This document shows, one piece after another, positions 54,087 through 63,477 of a stretch of 64,000 nucleotides of DNA (its first letter is position 1; every line of letters starts with the position of its first letter). The stretch is taken from NCBI GenBank assembly GCA_018669795.1, contig JABHSQ010000026.1, positions 1 through 64,000 of the forward strand. Reading direction: 5' to 3'. The notes beneath the pieces were generated by a model. It had not been told where the DNA came from. It saw only the letters and a program-made list of their open reading frames with translations, and did not search any database. This stretch comes from Flavobacteriaceae bacterium. GTDB lineage: Bacteria; Bacteroidota; Bacteroidia; Flavobacteriales; Flavobacteriaceae. Position numbers and translations under genes: made by a program.

Positions 54087-54160
54087 TGGAGAATATCGGA
54101 GTCGAACCAATGACCTATAAGCTGCCAGCATATCGCTCTAGACAGCTGAGCTAATCCCCC
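54087..54160 (-). tRNA. tRNA-Ala (anticodon GGC)
   Basis: Reads on the minus strand as a 74-nt cloverleaf: acceptor GGGGGAT with ATTCTCC (two G-T pairs), D arm GCTC/GAGC, anticodon loop CTGGCAG (GGC, alanine), T arm ATTGG-TTCGACT-CCGAT, discriminator A, no encoded CCA. The anticodon stem ATATG/CTTAT has one T-T mismatch and is weaker than usual for this tRNA, so it may be a diverged copy. Confidence 0.85.
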
Positions 54161-54187
54161 AACTCCTTAGAATAAACAAATAGACTT

Positions 54188-54982
54188 TTATAAATTTCCA
54201 CTTAAAATTAGTAGTGGAATACTAGTATGGAAATCACGTTTTAGGACACTATTTTTTTCCCATAACTTTTTAAAGAAACCTCTTTTCCTTCTAATTACGC
54301 ATAACATATCTGGGTTATGTGCCTGGAAATGTTCTAAAACACCCTGAAAAGTAGTTGCATTTCTTGTAGTTGTTAAGGTGCTTTTAATGTCAAGCAATTC
54401 TTGATCAATTTTTAAATGCTGTTCAGTAGTCTCTGGTGTTATTACTTGTAATAGATTAATTTTAGACTTAAATATACTCACCATGTCATGTATTGGTGTT
54501 AATACATTTTCTTTTTCAAAATGGCCATTTTTAAAAGCAACTAAAATGGAATCAAATTTTCTAAATAGATAGTTTTTTGGTACGATTAATAATGGAATTT
54601 CTGTTTTCTTTACAAGTTTAGCAGTAATAGTTCCTAAATATACTTTATCGTCAATTTCTACACTTTGTGGGGACGCAATAATTAAATCAATATCAAACTG
54701 CTTTGAAATTTTTTTAATAGCAACAAAAGGATCTCCCTTAATAGGTTTTGTTATTACTTTAATACCTTTAGTGTTGACACTATTTATAATATTATTTAAC
54801 AACTTTCCGCTTCTGTCAAGTTCAAATTGATCTAGCTCCTTTATGCCACCTAATTTAGCGTATTCTTTATATACATTTATTAAATACACAGTTCCACCAC
54901 TTATTGAAGCAAAATTTATAGCATATTTTAAGTTGTTAATACCATTTTCTGTTGAACCAACAGGTACAAGAATATTTTTCAT
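54188..54982 (-). CDS. Universal stress protein (UspA family), two domains
   Basis: 264 aa. First UspA domain (1-140): ILVPVGSTENGINNLKYAIN, then LIIASPQS and IPLLIVP; second domain about 145-264, shorter and without a clear ATP loop (the usual G-2x-G-9x-G is not seen). Tandem-UspA proteins occur widely in Bacteroidota. Role in stress survival is presumed from the family. Confidence 0.85.
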   Translation of the reverse strand: MKNILVPVGSTENGINNLKYAINFASISGGTVYLINVYKEYAKLGGIKELDQFELDRSGKLLNNIINSVNTKGIKVITKPIKGDPFVAIKKISKQFDIDLIIASPQSVEIDDKVYLGTITAKLVKKTEIPLLIVPKNYLFRKFDSILVAFKNGHFEKENVLTPIHDMVSIFKSKINLLQVITPETTEQHLKIDQELLDIKSTLTTTRNATTFQGVLEHFQAHNPDMLCVIRRKRGFFKKLWEKNSVLKRDFHTSIPLLILSGNL

Positions 54983-55026
54983 TAAATTCGGATTTTAATA
55001 ATTTCGTGCAAAAATACACCGAATAA

Positions 55027-55533
55027 ATGATTCGATTAGCAAAAAAAATAGAAATACCTAGAATATTATCAATAACAAAGGCCTGTGCAAAGGATATGAT
55101 TAGACATAATATTTTACAATGGAATGAAGACTACCCTTCAAAAAATGCTTTTGAAAATGATATTAAGCGAAATGAATTATATGTTCTTATTTCAGATAAC
55201 ACTATAATAGGCTGCATGGTTTTAACTCCCAGTATGGATACTGAATATATTCCGATAAATTGGCTTACTGTAAATGATAATAACCTATATATTCATAGGC
55301 TGGCAATACATCCAAACAATCAAGGGATGGGCTTTGCTCAAATATTAATGGATTTTGCAGAACAATTTGCTGTACATAATAATTATACATCTATCAGATT
55401 AGATACCTTTAGTAAGAATGTTAGAAACCAAAAGTTTTACGAAATTCGCGGCTTCAAAAGACTAGGAGAAATTCATTTTCCAAAACAAAGTGAATTTCCT
55501 TTTTATTGCTACGAATGGTTATGCGAAAAATAG
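55027..55533 (+). CDS. GNAT-family N-acetyltransferase, 168 aa
   Basis: Acetyl-CoA loop NNQGMGFAQILMDFAE (the Q/R-x2-G-x-A pattern as QGMGFA), preceded by strand LYIHRLAIHP. Substrate unknown. The 3' end overlaps the MATE gene, whose ATG lies 13 nt before this stop, so the two are translationally coupled. Confidence 0.85.
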   Translation: MIRLAKKIEIPRILSITKACAKDMIRHNILQWNEDYPSKNAFENDIKRNELYVLISDNTIIGCMVLTPSMDTEYIPINWLTVNDNNLYIHRLAIHPNNQGMGFAQILMDFAEQFAVHNNYTSIRLDTFSKNVRNQKFYEIRGFKRLGEIHFPKQSEFPFYCYEWLCEK

Positions 55534-56867
55534 ACATTTCATTTAAACGGATTCAACAATTAGCATTGCCCGCTATTATTGCAGGAATAGCAGAGCCTGT
55601 ATTGTCTTCCACGGATGCTGCAGTAGTTGGTAATATTGCTGAATTTGGCACAGAGTCTTTAGCTGCTGTTGGAATCGTAGGTACTTTTATTTCAACAATT
55701 ATATGGATTTTAGCACAAACACGAAGTGCAATATCGGCAATTATTTCGCAAAATTTAGGAGCAGGTAATTTAAAAAGCCTCACTAGCTTTCCAGCCCAAG
55801 CAATATTATTTAATATATCATTAAGTTTTATTCTTTTATTTTCTACCTATTTTTTTATTGAAGATATATTATTGTTTTTAAGAGCTGAAGGAAAAATTTT
55901 AGAGTTTAGTAAAGAGTATTATTATATCCGTATTTGGGGATTTCCTTTAACCTTATTCACTTTTGCAATTTTTGGACTTTTTAGAGGCTTGCAAAATACT
56001 TTCTGGCCAATGATAATCGCTTCAATTGGGGTATTTATTAATGTTGGACTGGATTTTATTTTTGTTTATGGTTTAGAAGATTTTATGGAGCCAATGGGAG
56101 TAAAAGGAGCAGCCTGGGCTAGTTTAATTGCACAATTAGTGATGGCACTTTTAGCATTGGTTTTAGTAGTAACTAAAACGAATATTTCTTTGAAATTAAA
56201 AAGAAAAGTTCACCCTGAAGTAAAGCGATTGATTTCTATGAGCTTTAATTTATTTATTAGGTCAGTTGCATTAAACATAGCATTATTAATGGCAGTTCGT
56301 GAAGCAACTTCATTAGGAAAAGAATTTATCGCCGCTCATACCATTGCAATCAATCTTTGGTTATTTTCGGCATTTTTTATTGATGGTTATGGTGCTGCTG
56401 GTAATATTCTTGGAGGTAGGTTATTAGGGGCAAAAAAATATAATGATCTATGGATTTTAACAAAAAGGGTTAATCTCTATAATTTATTTGTTAGTTTATT
56501 GTTAGTAGTTGTTGGTATACTACTTTACCATCAATTAGGTTTAATTTTTACTAAAGATACATTAGTGCTATCTACTTTCTATGGTATGTTTTTTATTGTT
56601 TTGATTTCACAACCATTTAATGCATTAGGGTTTACTTTAGATGCAATTTTTAAAGGCTTAGGCGAAATGAAATACCTTCGAAATGTTTTAGTTAGCGCTA
56701 CTTTATTTGGATTTATACCTACACTTTTAATCTGTAATTATTTAGATTTAAAATTAAAAGGAATTTGGATTGCCATAGTTGTATGGATTGCATTTAGAGC
56801 AGTTGCATTGATATTTAAATTTAAATCCAAATTTTATCCCTTAGCAAAATCTGAAATGATTGATTAG
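55521..56867 (+). CDS. MATE-family efflux transporter
   Basis: About 448 aa with 12 membrane spans. N-terminal ALPAIIAGIAEPVLSSTDAA is the MATE entry motif, and FAIFGLFRGLQNTFWPM is in span 5. It exports drugs or metabolites using a Na+ or H+ gradient. The start is the ATG at 55521 (MRKIDISF); 55515 is an alternative. Coupled to the GNAT gene. Confidence 0.9.
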   Translation: MRKIDISFKRIQQLALPAIIAGIAEPVLSSTDAAVVGNIAEFGTESLAAVGIVGTFISTIIWILAQTRSAISAIISQNLGAGNLKSLTSFPAQAILFNISLSFILLFSTYFFIEDILLFLRAEGKILEFSKEYYYIRIWGFPLTLFTFAIFGLFRGLQNTFWPMIIASIGVFINVGLDFIFVYGLEDFMEPMGVKGAAWASLIAQLVMALLALVLVVTKTNISLKLKRKVHPEVKRLISMSFNLFIRSVALNIALLMAVREATSLGKEFIAAHTIAINLWLFSAFFIDGYGAAGNILGGRLLGAKKYNDLWILTKRVNLYNLFVSLLLVVVGILLYHQLGLIFTKDTLVLSTFYGMFFIVLISQPFNALGFTLDAIFKGLGEMKYLRNVLVSATLFGFIPTLLICNYLDLKLKGIWIAIVVWIAFRAVALIFKFKSKFYPLAKSEMID

Positions 56868-56918
56868 AAACTTCACTTTGCTACTAAAAATAGTATATTT
56901 ACAGTCTAATTTGATTGT

Positions 56919-57368
56919 ATGAGTACTATAAGAATTACAAAACAGTTTTCTTTTGAAACAGGACACGCTTTATATGGTTATGATGGAAAATGTAGGAATG
57001 TCCATGGGCATAGTTATAAGCTCAATGTAACTGTTATTGGTCAACCTATTTCAGACACTACTCATGTTAAACTTGGGATGGTTATCGATTTTAGTGATTT
57101 AAAAGTAATTGTTAAAAATAAAATAGTAGATATTTTTGACCATGCCACCGTTTTTAATAAAAACACTCCACATGTGGAATTAGCAAAAGAATTAGCTGAT
57201 AGAGGGCATGATGTGTTATTGGTAGATTATCAACCTACCAGTGAAATGATGATTATTGATTTCGCAAATGTCATTAAACAAGAATTACCATCTCATATAA
57301 AATTACACTCCTTAAAACTTCAAGAAACAGATAGCTGTTATGCACAATGGTTTGCTTCTGATAATTAA
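56919..57368 (+). CDS. queD: 6-carboxytetrahydropterin synthase (QueD-like)
   Basis: Second step of queuosine/7-deazapurine synthesis. Zn ligands in FETGHAL and NVHGHSYKL, catalytic Cys in GKCRNVHG, Glu in KLQETDSCYAQW. 149 aa. The family also includes 6-pyruvoyl-tetrahydropterin synthases; length and motif fit QueD. No other queuosine gene nearby. Confidence 0.88.
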   Translation: MSTIRITKQFSFETGHALYGYDGKCRNVHGHSYKLNVTVIGQPISDTTHVKLGMVIDFSDLKVIVKNKIVDIFDHATVFNKNTPHVELAKELADRGHDVLLVDYQPTSEMMIIDFANVIKQELPSHIKLHSLKLQETDSCYAQWFASDN

Positions 57369-57370
57369 AT

Positions 57371-57390
57371 TCCTGTGAAAGCAGGATTTT
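57371..57390 (+). terminator. Weak hairpin after queD
   Basis: TCCTG and CAGGA pair around TGAAAG, then TTTTG. It overlaps the promoter region of lpxH. Confidence 0.45.
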
Positions 57391-57403
57391 GTATATTTAA
57401 CCC

Positions 57404-58156
57404 ATGCAAATTCCAAAAGGAAAAAAAATATACTTTTCAAGTGATAATCATTTAGGTGCCCCTACTAAAGAGGAAAGCTTGCCTCGCGAAAAAAAGTTTG
57501 TAAAATGGTTAGATGAGGTAAAAGAAGATGCCGCAGCTATTTTTTTATTAGGGGATTTATTTGATTTCTGGTTTGAATATAAGACCGTTGTTCCTAAAGG
57601 ATTTGTTAGAACATTAGGAAAACTTGCTGAAATTAGCGATAGCGGAATACCCATTTATTTTTTTGTTGGGAATCATGATTTATGGATGAATGATTACTTT
57701 GAAAAAGAATTAAATATTCCTACTTATCACGATTCAAAAGAATTTATTTTTAATAATAAAACATTTTTAATAGGTCATGGAGATGGCAAGGGTCCTAATG
57801 ATAACGGCTATAAAAGAATGAAAAAAGTTTTCACGAATCCCTTCTTAAAATGGATTTATCGTTGGTTACATCCCGATATTGGCATGAGAATAGCTCATTA
57901 TTTATCTGTAAAAAACAAGTTGATTTCAGGTGATGAGGATAATATATTTTTAGGTGATAATAAGGAGTGGCTTGCAGCTTATGCTAAACGTAAGTTAGAA
58001 AACAAGCATTACGATTATTTTGTTTTTGCTCATAGACACTTGCCTATGGAAATTAAAGTTGGAGAAAATTCTACCTATTTTAATTTAGGAGATTGGATAA
58101 ATCATTATACATTTGGGGTCTTTGATGGTGAAAATTTTGAAATCAAAAACTATTAA
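57404..58156 (+). CDS. lpxH: UDP-2,3-diacylglucosamine diphosphatase
   Basis: Calcineurin-like phosphoesterase that cuts UDP-2,3-diacylglucosamine to lipid X in lipid A synthesis. SSDNHLGAP (Asp-His), LLGDLFDFWFE (Asp), VGNHDLWM (Asn-His), GHGDGKG and FAHRHLPME carry the two-metal site. 250 aa, the Bacteroidota length. A TATATTTA box ends 4 nt before the ATG, so the message may be leaderless. Confidence 0.88.
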   Translation: MQIPKGKKIYFSSDNHLGAPTKEESLPREKKFVKWLDEVKEDAAAIFLLGDLFDFWFEYKTVVPKGFVRTLGKLAEISDSGIPIYFFVGNHDLWMNDYFEKELNIPTYHDSKEFIFNNKTFLIGHGDGKGPNDNGYKRMKKVFTNPFLKWIYRWLHPDIGMRIAHYLSVKNKLISGDEDNIFLGDNKEWLAAYAKRKLENKHYDYFVFAHRHLPMEIKVGENSTYFNLGDWINHYTFGVFDGENFEIKNY

Positions 58157-58312
58157 ATGTTAAAACACAAACGTTATAATCTTTCTGAAATGCCTTGGGT
58201 TCTTCTTGCAGGTTTATAAATATCTTCTTAATAAGAGTACCTTTTCAATTAACTAAACGAGTTGCTTTATTTTCAATACACACATTTTAATTTATACATT
58301 ATATATAGACTT

Positions 58313-59452
58313 ATGAAAAATATCATCGTATTAGGTGCTGGAATGGTTGGCAGTACCATTGCAATTGACCTTTCAAAAAAACACCACATCACACTTACCG
58401 ATTATAACCAAGAAGCTTTACAAAAAGCGAAACAAAAATGTAATGATTTAAGTATTCAGTTACTGGATGTAACAGATAAAAACACCTTACAGCAAACTAT
58501 TAAAAAATTTGATTTAGTAGTTTGTGCAGTGCCTGGCTTCCTAGGTTTTGAAGCTTTAAAATCTATTATTGAAGCTGAAATGGATGTTATCGATATTTCA
58601 TTTTTTTCAGAAAATTCCTTAGAATTAGACACTTTAGCCAAAGAAAAAAATATAACAGCAATAGTAGATTGTGGTGTAGCTCCCGGAATGGATAATATTA
58701 TTTTAGGCTATTATAACGAAAAAATGAAACTAACTGATTTTGAGTGTTTAGTTGGTGGCTTACCTAAAGTAAAAAAATGGCCGTTCTGTTATAAAGCCCC
58801 TTTTTCGCCCATTGATGTTATTGAAGAATACACGAGACCTGCACGGTATATAGAAAACGGTAAAATGATTACTAGAGAAGCTTTAACAGACTGTGAGTTT
58901 GTTGAGTTTGATAAAGTAGGGACCTTAGAATCTTTTAATTCTGATGGATTACGCTCTATTATGTTTACCATGCCACACATTAAAAACATGAAAGAAAAGA
59001 CACTAAGATATCCTGGTCATGTTGAATATGTAAGCGTATTAAAGGAAAGTGGATTTTTTAACACAAAAGAAATTGAAATAAACGGAACTAAAATTTCACC
59101 GCTAGATTTTACAAGTAAGGTTTTATTTGATGAATGGAAATTAGGAGAAACAGAGGAAGAAATTACAGTCATGCGAATTACTGTGAAAGGAGAAAATGCT
59201 GATGGTAAAATTGAAGAAATCGTATATACACTTCACGATGAATATTGTTCTGAAACAAAAACTTCATCGATGGCAAGAACAACAGGATATACCGCTTCAG
59301 CTGCAGCAAATTTGTTTTTAGAAGGGAAGTTTAAAGAGAAAGGAGTATTCCCTCCAGAATTAGTTGGAAAACATGAAGAATGTTTCCATTATTTCCTTAA
59401 TTATTTAAAAGAAAGGAATATACATTACAAAAAGAACTCTCAATTGGTTTAG
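58313..59452 (+). CDS. Saccharopine dehydrogenase family protein
   Basis: NAD(P)-binding GAGMVG (8-13) after MKNIIVL; VVCAVPGFLGFEAL and DCGVAPGMDNI follow; the C-terminal part is the saccharopine dehydrogenase-like catalytic half. 379 aa from the ATG at 58313; the longer frame from 58262 adds residues that do not fit. Could act in lysine breakdown or in carboxynorspermidine-like reductions. Confidence 0.85.
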   Translation: MKNIIVLGAGMVGSTIAIDLSKKHHITLTDYNQEALQKAKQKCNDLSIQLLDVTDKNTLQQTIKKFDLVVCAVPGFLGFEALKSIIEAEMDVIDISFFSENSLELDTLAKEKNITAIVDCGVAPGMDNIILGYYNEKMKLTDFECLVGGLPKVKKWPFCYKAPFSPIDVIEEYTRPARYIENGKMITREALTDCEFVEFDKVGTLESFNSDGLRSIMFTMPHIKNMKEKTLRYPGHVEYVSVLKESGFFNTKEIEINGTKISPLDFTSKVLFDEWKLGETEEEITVMRITVKGENADGKIEEIVYTLHDEYCSETKTSSMARTTGYTASAAANLFLEGKFKEKGVFPPELVGKHEECFHYFLNYLKERNIHYKKNSQLV

Positions 59453-59467
59453 TGTTTTCTTAGATAA

Positions 59468-59509
59468 AAAACTCGTCATAAGAGAAATCTTAGACGGGTT
59501 TTGTTTTTT
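59468..59509 (+). terminator. Terminator after the saccharopine dehydrogenase-like gene
   Basis: AAAACTCGTC and GACGGGTTTT pair (one G-T) around a 15-nt loop, then a T-run. Confidence 0.75.
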
Positions 59510-59578
59510 TAACTTTGGTTTATTATTTAAAACATTCCTATTATTTGATCAATCCTAATTTTTTAACTTCGAATCAAT

Positions 59579-59586
59579 TATATTTG
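59579..59586 (+). promoter_or_regulatory. -7 box TATATTTG directly before the ABC ATPase start
   Basis: Perfect TAnnTTTG ending 4 nt before the ATG at 59591. If used, transcription starts at or beside the ATG, giving a leaderless message. Confidence 0.45.
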
Positions 59587-59590
59587 GTTA

Positions 59591-61279
59591 ATGAACAATA
59601 ACTCCATTCTTAATATAAAAAACCTTACTATTTCCTTCGGGAATAAAAAAAGTAATGTTGAAGTTGTTCATGGAATTTCTCTACATATTAATAAAAATGA
59701 AATACTTGGAGTAGTAGGGGAATCCGGTTCAGGAAAATCGGTCACCGCAATGACGATATTAGGATTGTTACCTGAAAAAAATACATTTTTAGAAGGCGAA
59801 ATACTTTTTAATAAAAAGGATCTTTTAAAAGATTCAAAAAACAATGTCAGAAAACTTAGGGGTAATGATATTGCTATGATTTTTCAAGAACCTATGACTG
59901 CATTAAATCCATCTTTGACCTGTGGGAATCAAGTTTCTGAAATTATTCAACATCATTTAAATCATTCAATATCAAAAGCAAAAAAAGAAACAATTTCTTT
60001 ATTTGAAAAAGTGAAACTTCCACGTTCTCGAGAACTGTATAATAGTTATCCTCATCAAATTAGTGGAGGTCAAATGCAACGAGTTATGATTGCGATGGCT
60101 ATTGCTTGTAAACCAAAATTATTAATAGCAGATGAGCCAACAACAGCTTTAGATGTTACAGTTCAGAAAGAAATAATGTTGCTTTTAAAAGAGATTCAAA
60201 AAGAAACTAAAATGAGTATGCTTTTTATCTCTCACGACTTGGGATTGGTTTCAGAGATTGCAGATAGAGTACTAGTGATGCATAAGGGAGATATTGTTGA
60301 AGAGGGCAGTGCTTTCCAAGTTTTTAAAATGCCAAAAGAAGATTATACAAAGGCATTAATGGCTTCTCGCCCTAGTTTAGATGTTCGTTTAAAGGTACTT
60401 CCCACAGTTGCTTCTTTAACCGAAAAGAGTTTTAAACCTATAGAAGTAACTCCCCAAGAAAGAGCTTTAAAGCATAAATATTTATATACTAAAAAGCCAC
60501 TTTTAGAAATTCTTAATGTTAAAAAAGAATACTACTCCAATGCAGGGTTTTTTAATAAAAAGAAGATCGTTAATGCTGTAAATGAAGTAAGTTTTAAAAT
60601 TTTTGAAGGAGAAACTTTGGGATTGGTAGGCGAATCTGGTTGTGGTAAATCAACTTTAGGAAAAGTAATTTTACAATTAGAAAAAGCTACTAGCGGAAGT
60701 ATTAAATACAGAGGAAAGGAACTCACAAAATTAAAAACTTCGGAATTAAGAAAACTCAGAAAAGAAATTCAGCTTATTTTTCAGGACCCATATTCTTCAC
60801 TTAATCCCAGAATGTTAATTGGAGAGGCTATTATGGAACCTATGAAAGTTTATCGTATTGGTAAAAATGATCGGGAACGGAAAAGTAAAGTATTACGTAT
60901 TTTGAATCGAGTAGAATTAGATGATAGTTATTTCAACAGGTATCCACATGAGCTATCTGGTGGTCAAAGGCAACGAGTTGGTATTGCTAGAACAATTGCA
61001 ATGGAACCCAAATTAGTAGTTTGTGACGAATCGGTTTCTGCATTGGATATTTCGGTACAAGCACAAGTATTAAATTTATTAAATGAATTAAAAGATGATT
61101 TTGGCTTTACCTATATTTTTATATCTCACGACCTAGCGGTTGTTAAATTTATGGCAGATCAATTATTAGTTATGAAAGATGGAAAGATTGAAGAAATTGG
61201 AGATGCAGATGAAATATATGCAAATCCAACAAAAGAGTATACTCAAAAACTAATTAAATCCATTCCAAAGGGAATTTGA
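59591..61279 (+). CDS. Fused dipeptide/oligopeptide-type ABC ATPase (DppD-DppF fusion)
   Basis: 562 aa with two complete ATPase units. First: GESGSGKSVTAM, ISGGQMQRVMIAMA, LLIADEPTTALD. Second: GESGCGKSTLGK, LSGGQRQRVGIART, LVVCDESVSALD. In many bacteria DppD and DppF are separate; the fused form (YejF/GsiA-like) drives one permease pair. No permease or binding-protein gene is adjacent, so partners are elsewhere. Substrate: probably peptides. Confidence 0.92.
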   Translation: MNNNSILNIKNLTISFGNKKSNVEVVHGISLHINKNEILGVVGESGSGKSVTAMTILGLLPEKNTFLEGEILFNKKDLLKDSKNNVRKLRGNDIAMIFQEPMTALNPSLTCGNQVSEIIQHHLNHSISKAKKETISLFEKVKLPRSRELYNSYPHQISGGQMQRVMIAMAIACKPKLLIADEPTTALDVTVQKEIMLLLKEIQKETKMSMLFISHDLGLVSEIADRVLVMHKGDIVEEGSAFQVFKMPKEDYTKALMASRPSLDVRLKVLPTVASLTEKSFKPIEVTPQERALKHKYLYTKKPLLEILNVKKEYYSNAGFFNKKKIVNAVNEVSFKIFEGETLGLVGESGCGKSTLGKVILQLEKATSGSIKYRGKELTKLKTSELRKLRKEIQLIFQDPYSSLNPRMLIGEAIMEPMKVYRIGKNDRERKSKVLRILNRVELDDSYFNRYPHELSGGQRQRVGIARTIAMEPKLVVCDESVSALDISVQAQVLNLLNELKDDFGFTYIFISHDLAVVKFMADQLLVMKDGKIEEIGDADEIYANPTKEYTQKLIKSIPKGI

Positions 61280-61293
61280 TGATTATTTAAATA

Positions 61294-61821
61294 ATGAAAA
61301 AGATTACTGAAACAAATAGATTGATTTTACGAGAATTAGACAGTAATGATTCAGAATTTTTTTATAATCTAAATTTAGATCCCGAAGTACTAAAATATAC
61401 CGGAGACCTCCCATTTTCTTCAATAGTTGATGCAGAAAATTTCCTTATAAATTATTCGGATTATAAAAAAAACGGATTTGGAAGATGGCCGGTGATTTTA
61501 AAGGAAACCAACTCTTTTATTGGCTGGTGTGGTTTAAAATTAAACGAAGAAAATTTAGTAGACATAGGCTTTCGTTTTTTAAAAAAAGAATGGGGTAAAG
61601 GATATGCTACTGAATCTTCTAAAACGGCACTAGATTATGGCTTTAATACTTTAAAGTTAACAGAAATTACTGGACGAGTATCCAAAGATAATATTTCCTC
61701 CATTAGAGTTTTAGAAAAATTAAATATGACCTATTGGAAACAGGATTGTTTTAAGGGTGTTGAAGAATTGGTATACTACAGAATTAAGAAAAATGACTAC
61801 ATAAAAAATATTAATTTTTAA
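61294..61821 (+). CDS. GNAT acetyltransferase, RimJ/RimL-like, 175 aa
   Basis: TNRLILRELDSNDSEFFYNL is the RimJ/RimL-type N-terminus, and the acetyl-CoA loop is KKEWGKGYATESSK. Typical targets are protein N-termini or small amines. 15 nt after the ABC gene, probably one transcript; overlaps the convergent DUF1028 gene by 11 bp. Confidence 0.88.
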   Translation: MKKITETNRLILRELDSNDSEFFYNLNLDPEVLKYTGDLPFSSIVDAENFLINYSDYKKNGFGRWPVILKETNSFIGWCGLKLNEENLVDIGFRFLKKEWGKGYATESSKTALDYGFNTLKLTEITGRVSKDNISSIRVLEKLNMTYWKQDCFKGVEELVYYRIKKNDYIKNINF

Positions 61822-62809
61822 TCCATTTAGAGGTATAGGAAACATTCTTATTCGTAATTTTTATAAAATAAATACCTTTAGATATTCCTGAAACATTAAT
61901 AACTGTACCTGAAATAAAATAGGAGTTATAAACAACAGCACCTGTTATAGATATTATCGTTACGTTATATGTTTCTATATCATTTAATGCTCTTAAAGAA
62001 ACAAAATCATTCGATGGATTAGGATAAACAGAAAAAGGGAAGTCATTATCAAATTCACTTAAACCAAGGGACTCACAATCACGAGTTTCATCAAACAAAA
62101 TCTGTAATTCTGTAATCGGCTCTATTTGATCAGTGCTTCCAGTTCTAACAGATAATAAAAAAGAAGGATCTCCAAATGTATCCGAAGGTTGTGCAACTTT
62201 TACAAAAGCAAACAAAGATGAAGTTCCGTTATTTGTACAACGAAAATCAGCACCAACAATATTAGCACCTTGTAATGCCCCCATTAATTTACATGCAAGA
62301 TCACCTTCGGTATTTAAAAACCCGGCTTCCATTCCATTCAATACTTCTTCTCCTAATAAAATATTTCCTTGAATAGAATAATTTGGTCCTGTAATGTCAT
62401 TTTTATAGTCATCAGTGGCAACACCTGTATAAGCAGCCGTTTCAATATTTTCTCCAACTTTACCAACAATTCCATACTGCCTAAATTGAGGTTGATTTTG
62501 AACATCGTTGTTAATTAACCATTCAATTATTTCACTTGGCGTATATCCTTCGTTCATTCTCGCCCTTGCGTTTTCTTGATTTGCAGGAATATAATATGCT
62601 TGTGAATTTATAGCCCCAAGCCCAGGAAATAATTCTCCTAAAAAATCATCTGTTGGAAGATTGAAAGCATCTAAATCAACACAAGAAGCACCAGCACTAC
62701 CAACCTCGCCTGTAATTGGATCCATGGCAACTATTGAAAATGTATCTTGACTATTCCCATTTATGATACTTGTAATTATAAAGAGGGCACTTAAGGTAAT
62801 ATTTCTCAT
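61811..62809 (-). CDS. DUF1028 protein with type IX secretion sorting domain
   Basis: A signal peptide (MRNITLSALFIITSIINGNS) is followed by a DUF1028 domain (about 22-235; DTFSIVAMDPITGEVGSAGA at the start is diagnostic, an Ntn-hydrolase-like fold). Residues about 255-332 are a type A T9SS C-terminal domain (FPFSVYPNPSNDFVSL to GIYFIKI). It should be exported across the outer membrane. Enzymatic role unknown. Confidence 0.9.
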   Translation of the reverse strand: MRNITLSALFIITSIINGNSQDTFSIVAMDPITGEVGSAGASCVDLDAFNLPTDDFLGELFPGLGAINSQAYYIPANQENARARMNEGYTPSEIIEWLINNDVQNQPQFRQYGIVGKVGENIETAAYTGVATDDYKNDITGPNYSIQGNILLGEEVLNGMEAGFLNTEGDLACKLMGALQGANIVGADFRCTNNGTSSLFAFVKVAQPSDTFGDPSFLLSVRTGSTDQIEPITELQILFDETRDCESLGLSEFDNDFPFSVYPNPSNDFVSLRALNDIETYNVTIISITGAVVYNSYFISGTVINVSGISKGIYFIKITNKNVSYTSKWIKN

Positions 62810-62820
62810 ATCTATTTTTT

Positions 62821-63477
62821 TTAAAATTTTATTTCCGGGATGTCACCTTCAACAATAAGATTTCCTTCAGTAGCTGTTTTAATTTCTTCTACGCTTACTC
62901 CAGGAGCTCTCTCTATAAGCTTAAAAGAATTATTGATAACCTCAAATACTCCAAGATTACTAACTATTTTTTTTACACAATTAACACCAGTTAATGGTAA
63001 GGAGCAATTTTTAAGAAGTTTAGATTCTCCAGCTCGGTTGGTATGCATCATTGCTACAATAATATTTTCTGCAGAAGCAACTAAATCCATAGCGCCCCCC
63101 ATTCCTTTAACCATTTTTCCAGGAATTTTCCAATTGGCAATATCGCCGTTTTGTGAAACTTCCATAGCACCTAATATTGTTAAATTTACATGTTGCCCTC
63201 TAATCATAGAAAAACTCATGGCAGAATCAAAAAAAGAAGCACCGGGCAACGTGGTAATGGTTTGTTTACCAGCATTAATTAAATCTGGATCCTCTTCTCC
63301 TTCAAAAGGGAATGGCCCCATTCCTAATACTCCATTTTCACTTTGAAAATCAACTTCAATATCATTTTGAACAAAATTAGCAACCAATGTTGGGATTCCT
63401 ATTCCTAGGTTTACATAGTAACCATCTTTTACTTCTTTAGCAATTCTTTGCGCTATTTGTTCTTTACTTAATGCCAT
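62821..63477 (-). CDS. scoB: 3-oxoacid CoA-transferase subunit B
   Basis: Moves CoA from succinyl-CoA to acetoacetate or another 3-oxoacid together with subunit A. Active-site Glu47 in QSENGVLGMGPF. 218 aa, normal. The ATG overlaps the subunit A stop by one base (TAATG), so expression is coupled. Confidence 0.93.
   Translation of the reverse strand: MALSKEQIAQRIAKEVKDGYYVNLGIGIPTLVANFVQNDIEVDFQSENGVLGMGPFPFEGEEDPDLINAGKQTITTLPGASFFDSAMSFSMIRGQHVNLTILGAMEVSQNGDIANWKIPGKMVKGMGGAMDLVASAENIIVAMMHTNRAGESKLLKNCSLPLTGVNCVKKIVSNLGVFEVINNSFKLIERAPGVSVEEIKTATEGNLIVEGDIPEIKF

Noticed and set aside
62840-63346. 168-aa plus-strand frame opposite scoB
   Set aside because: Fully covered by the well-supported scoB gene on the minus strand; shadow frame.
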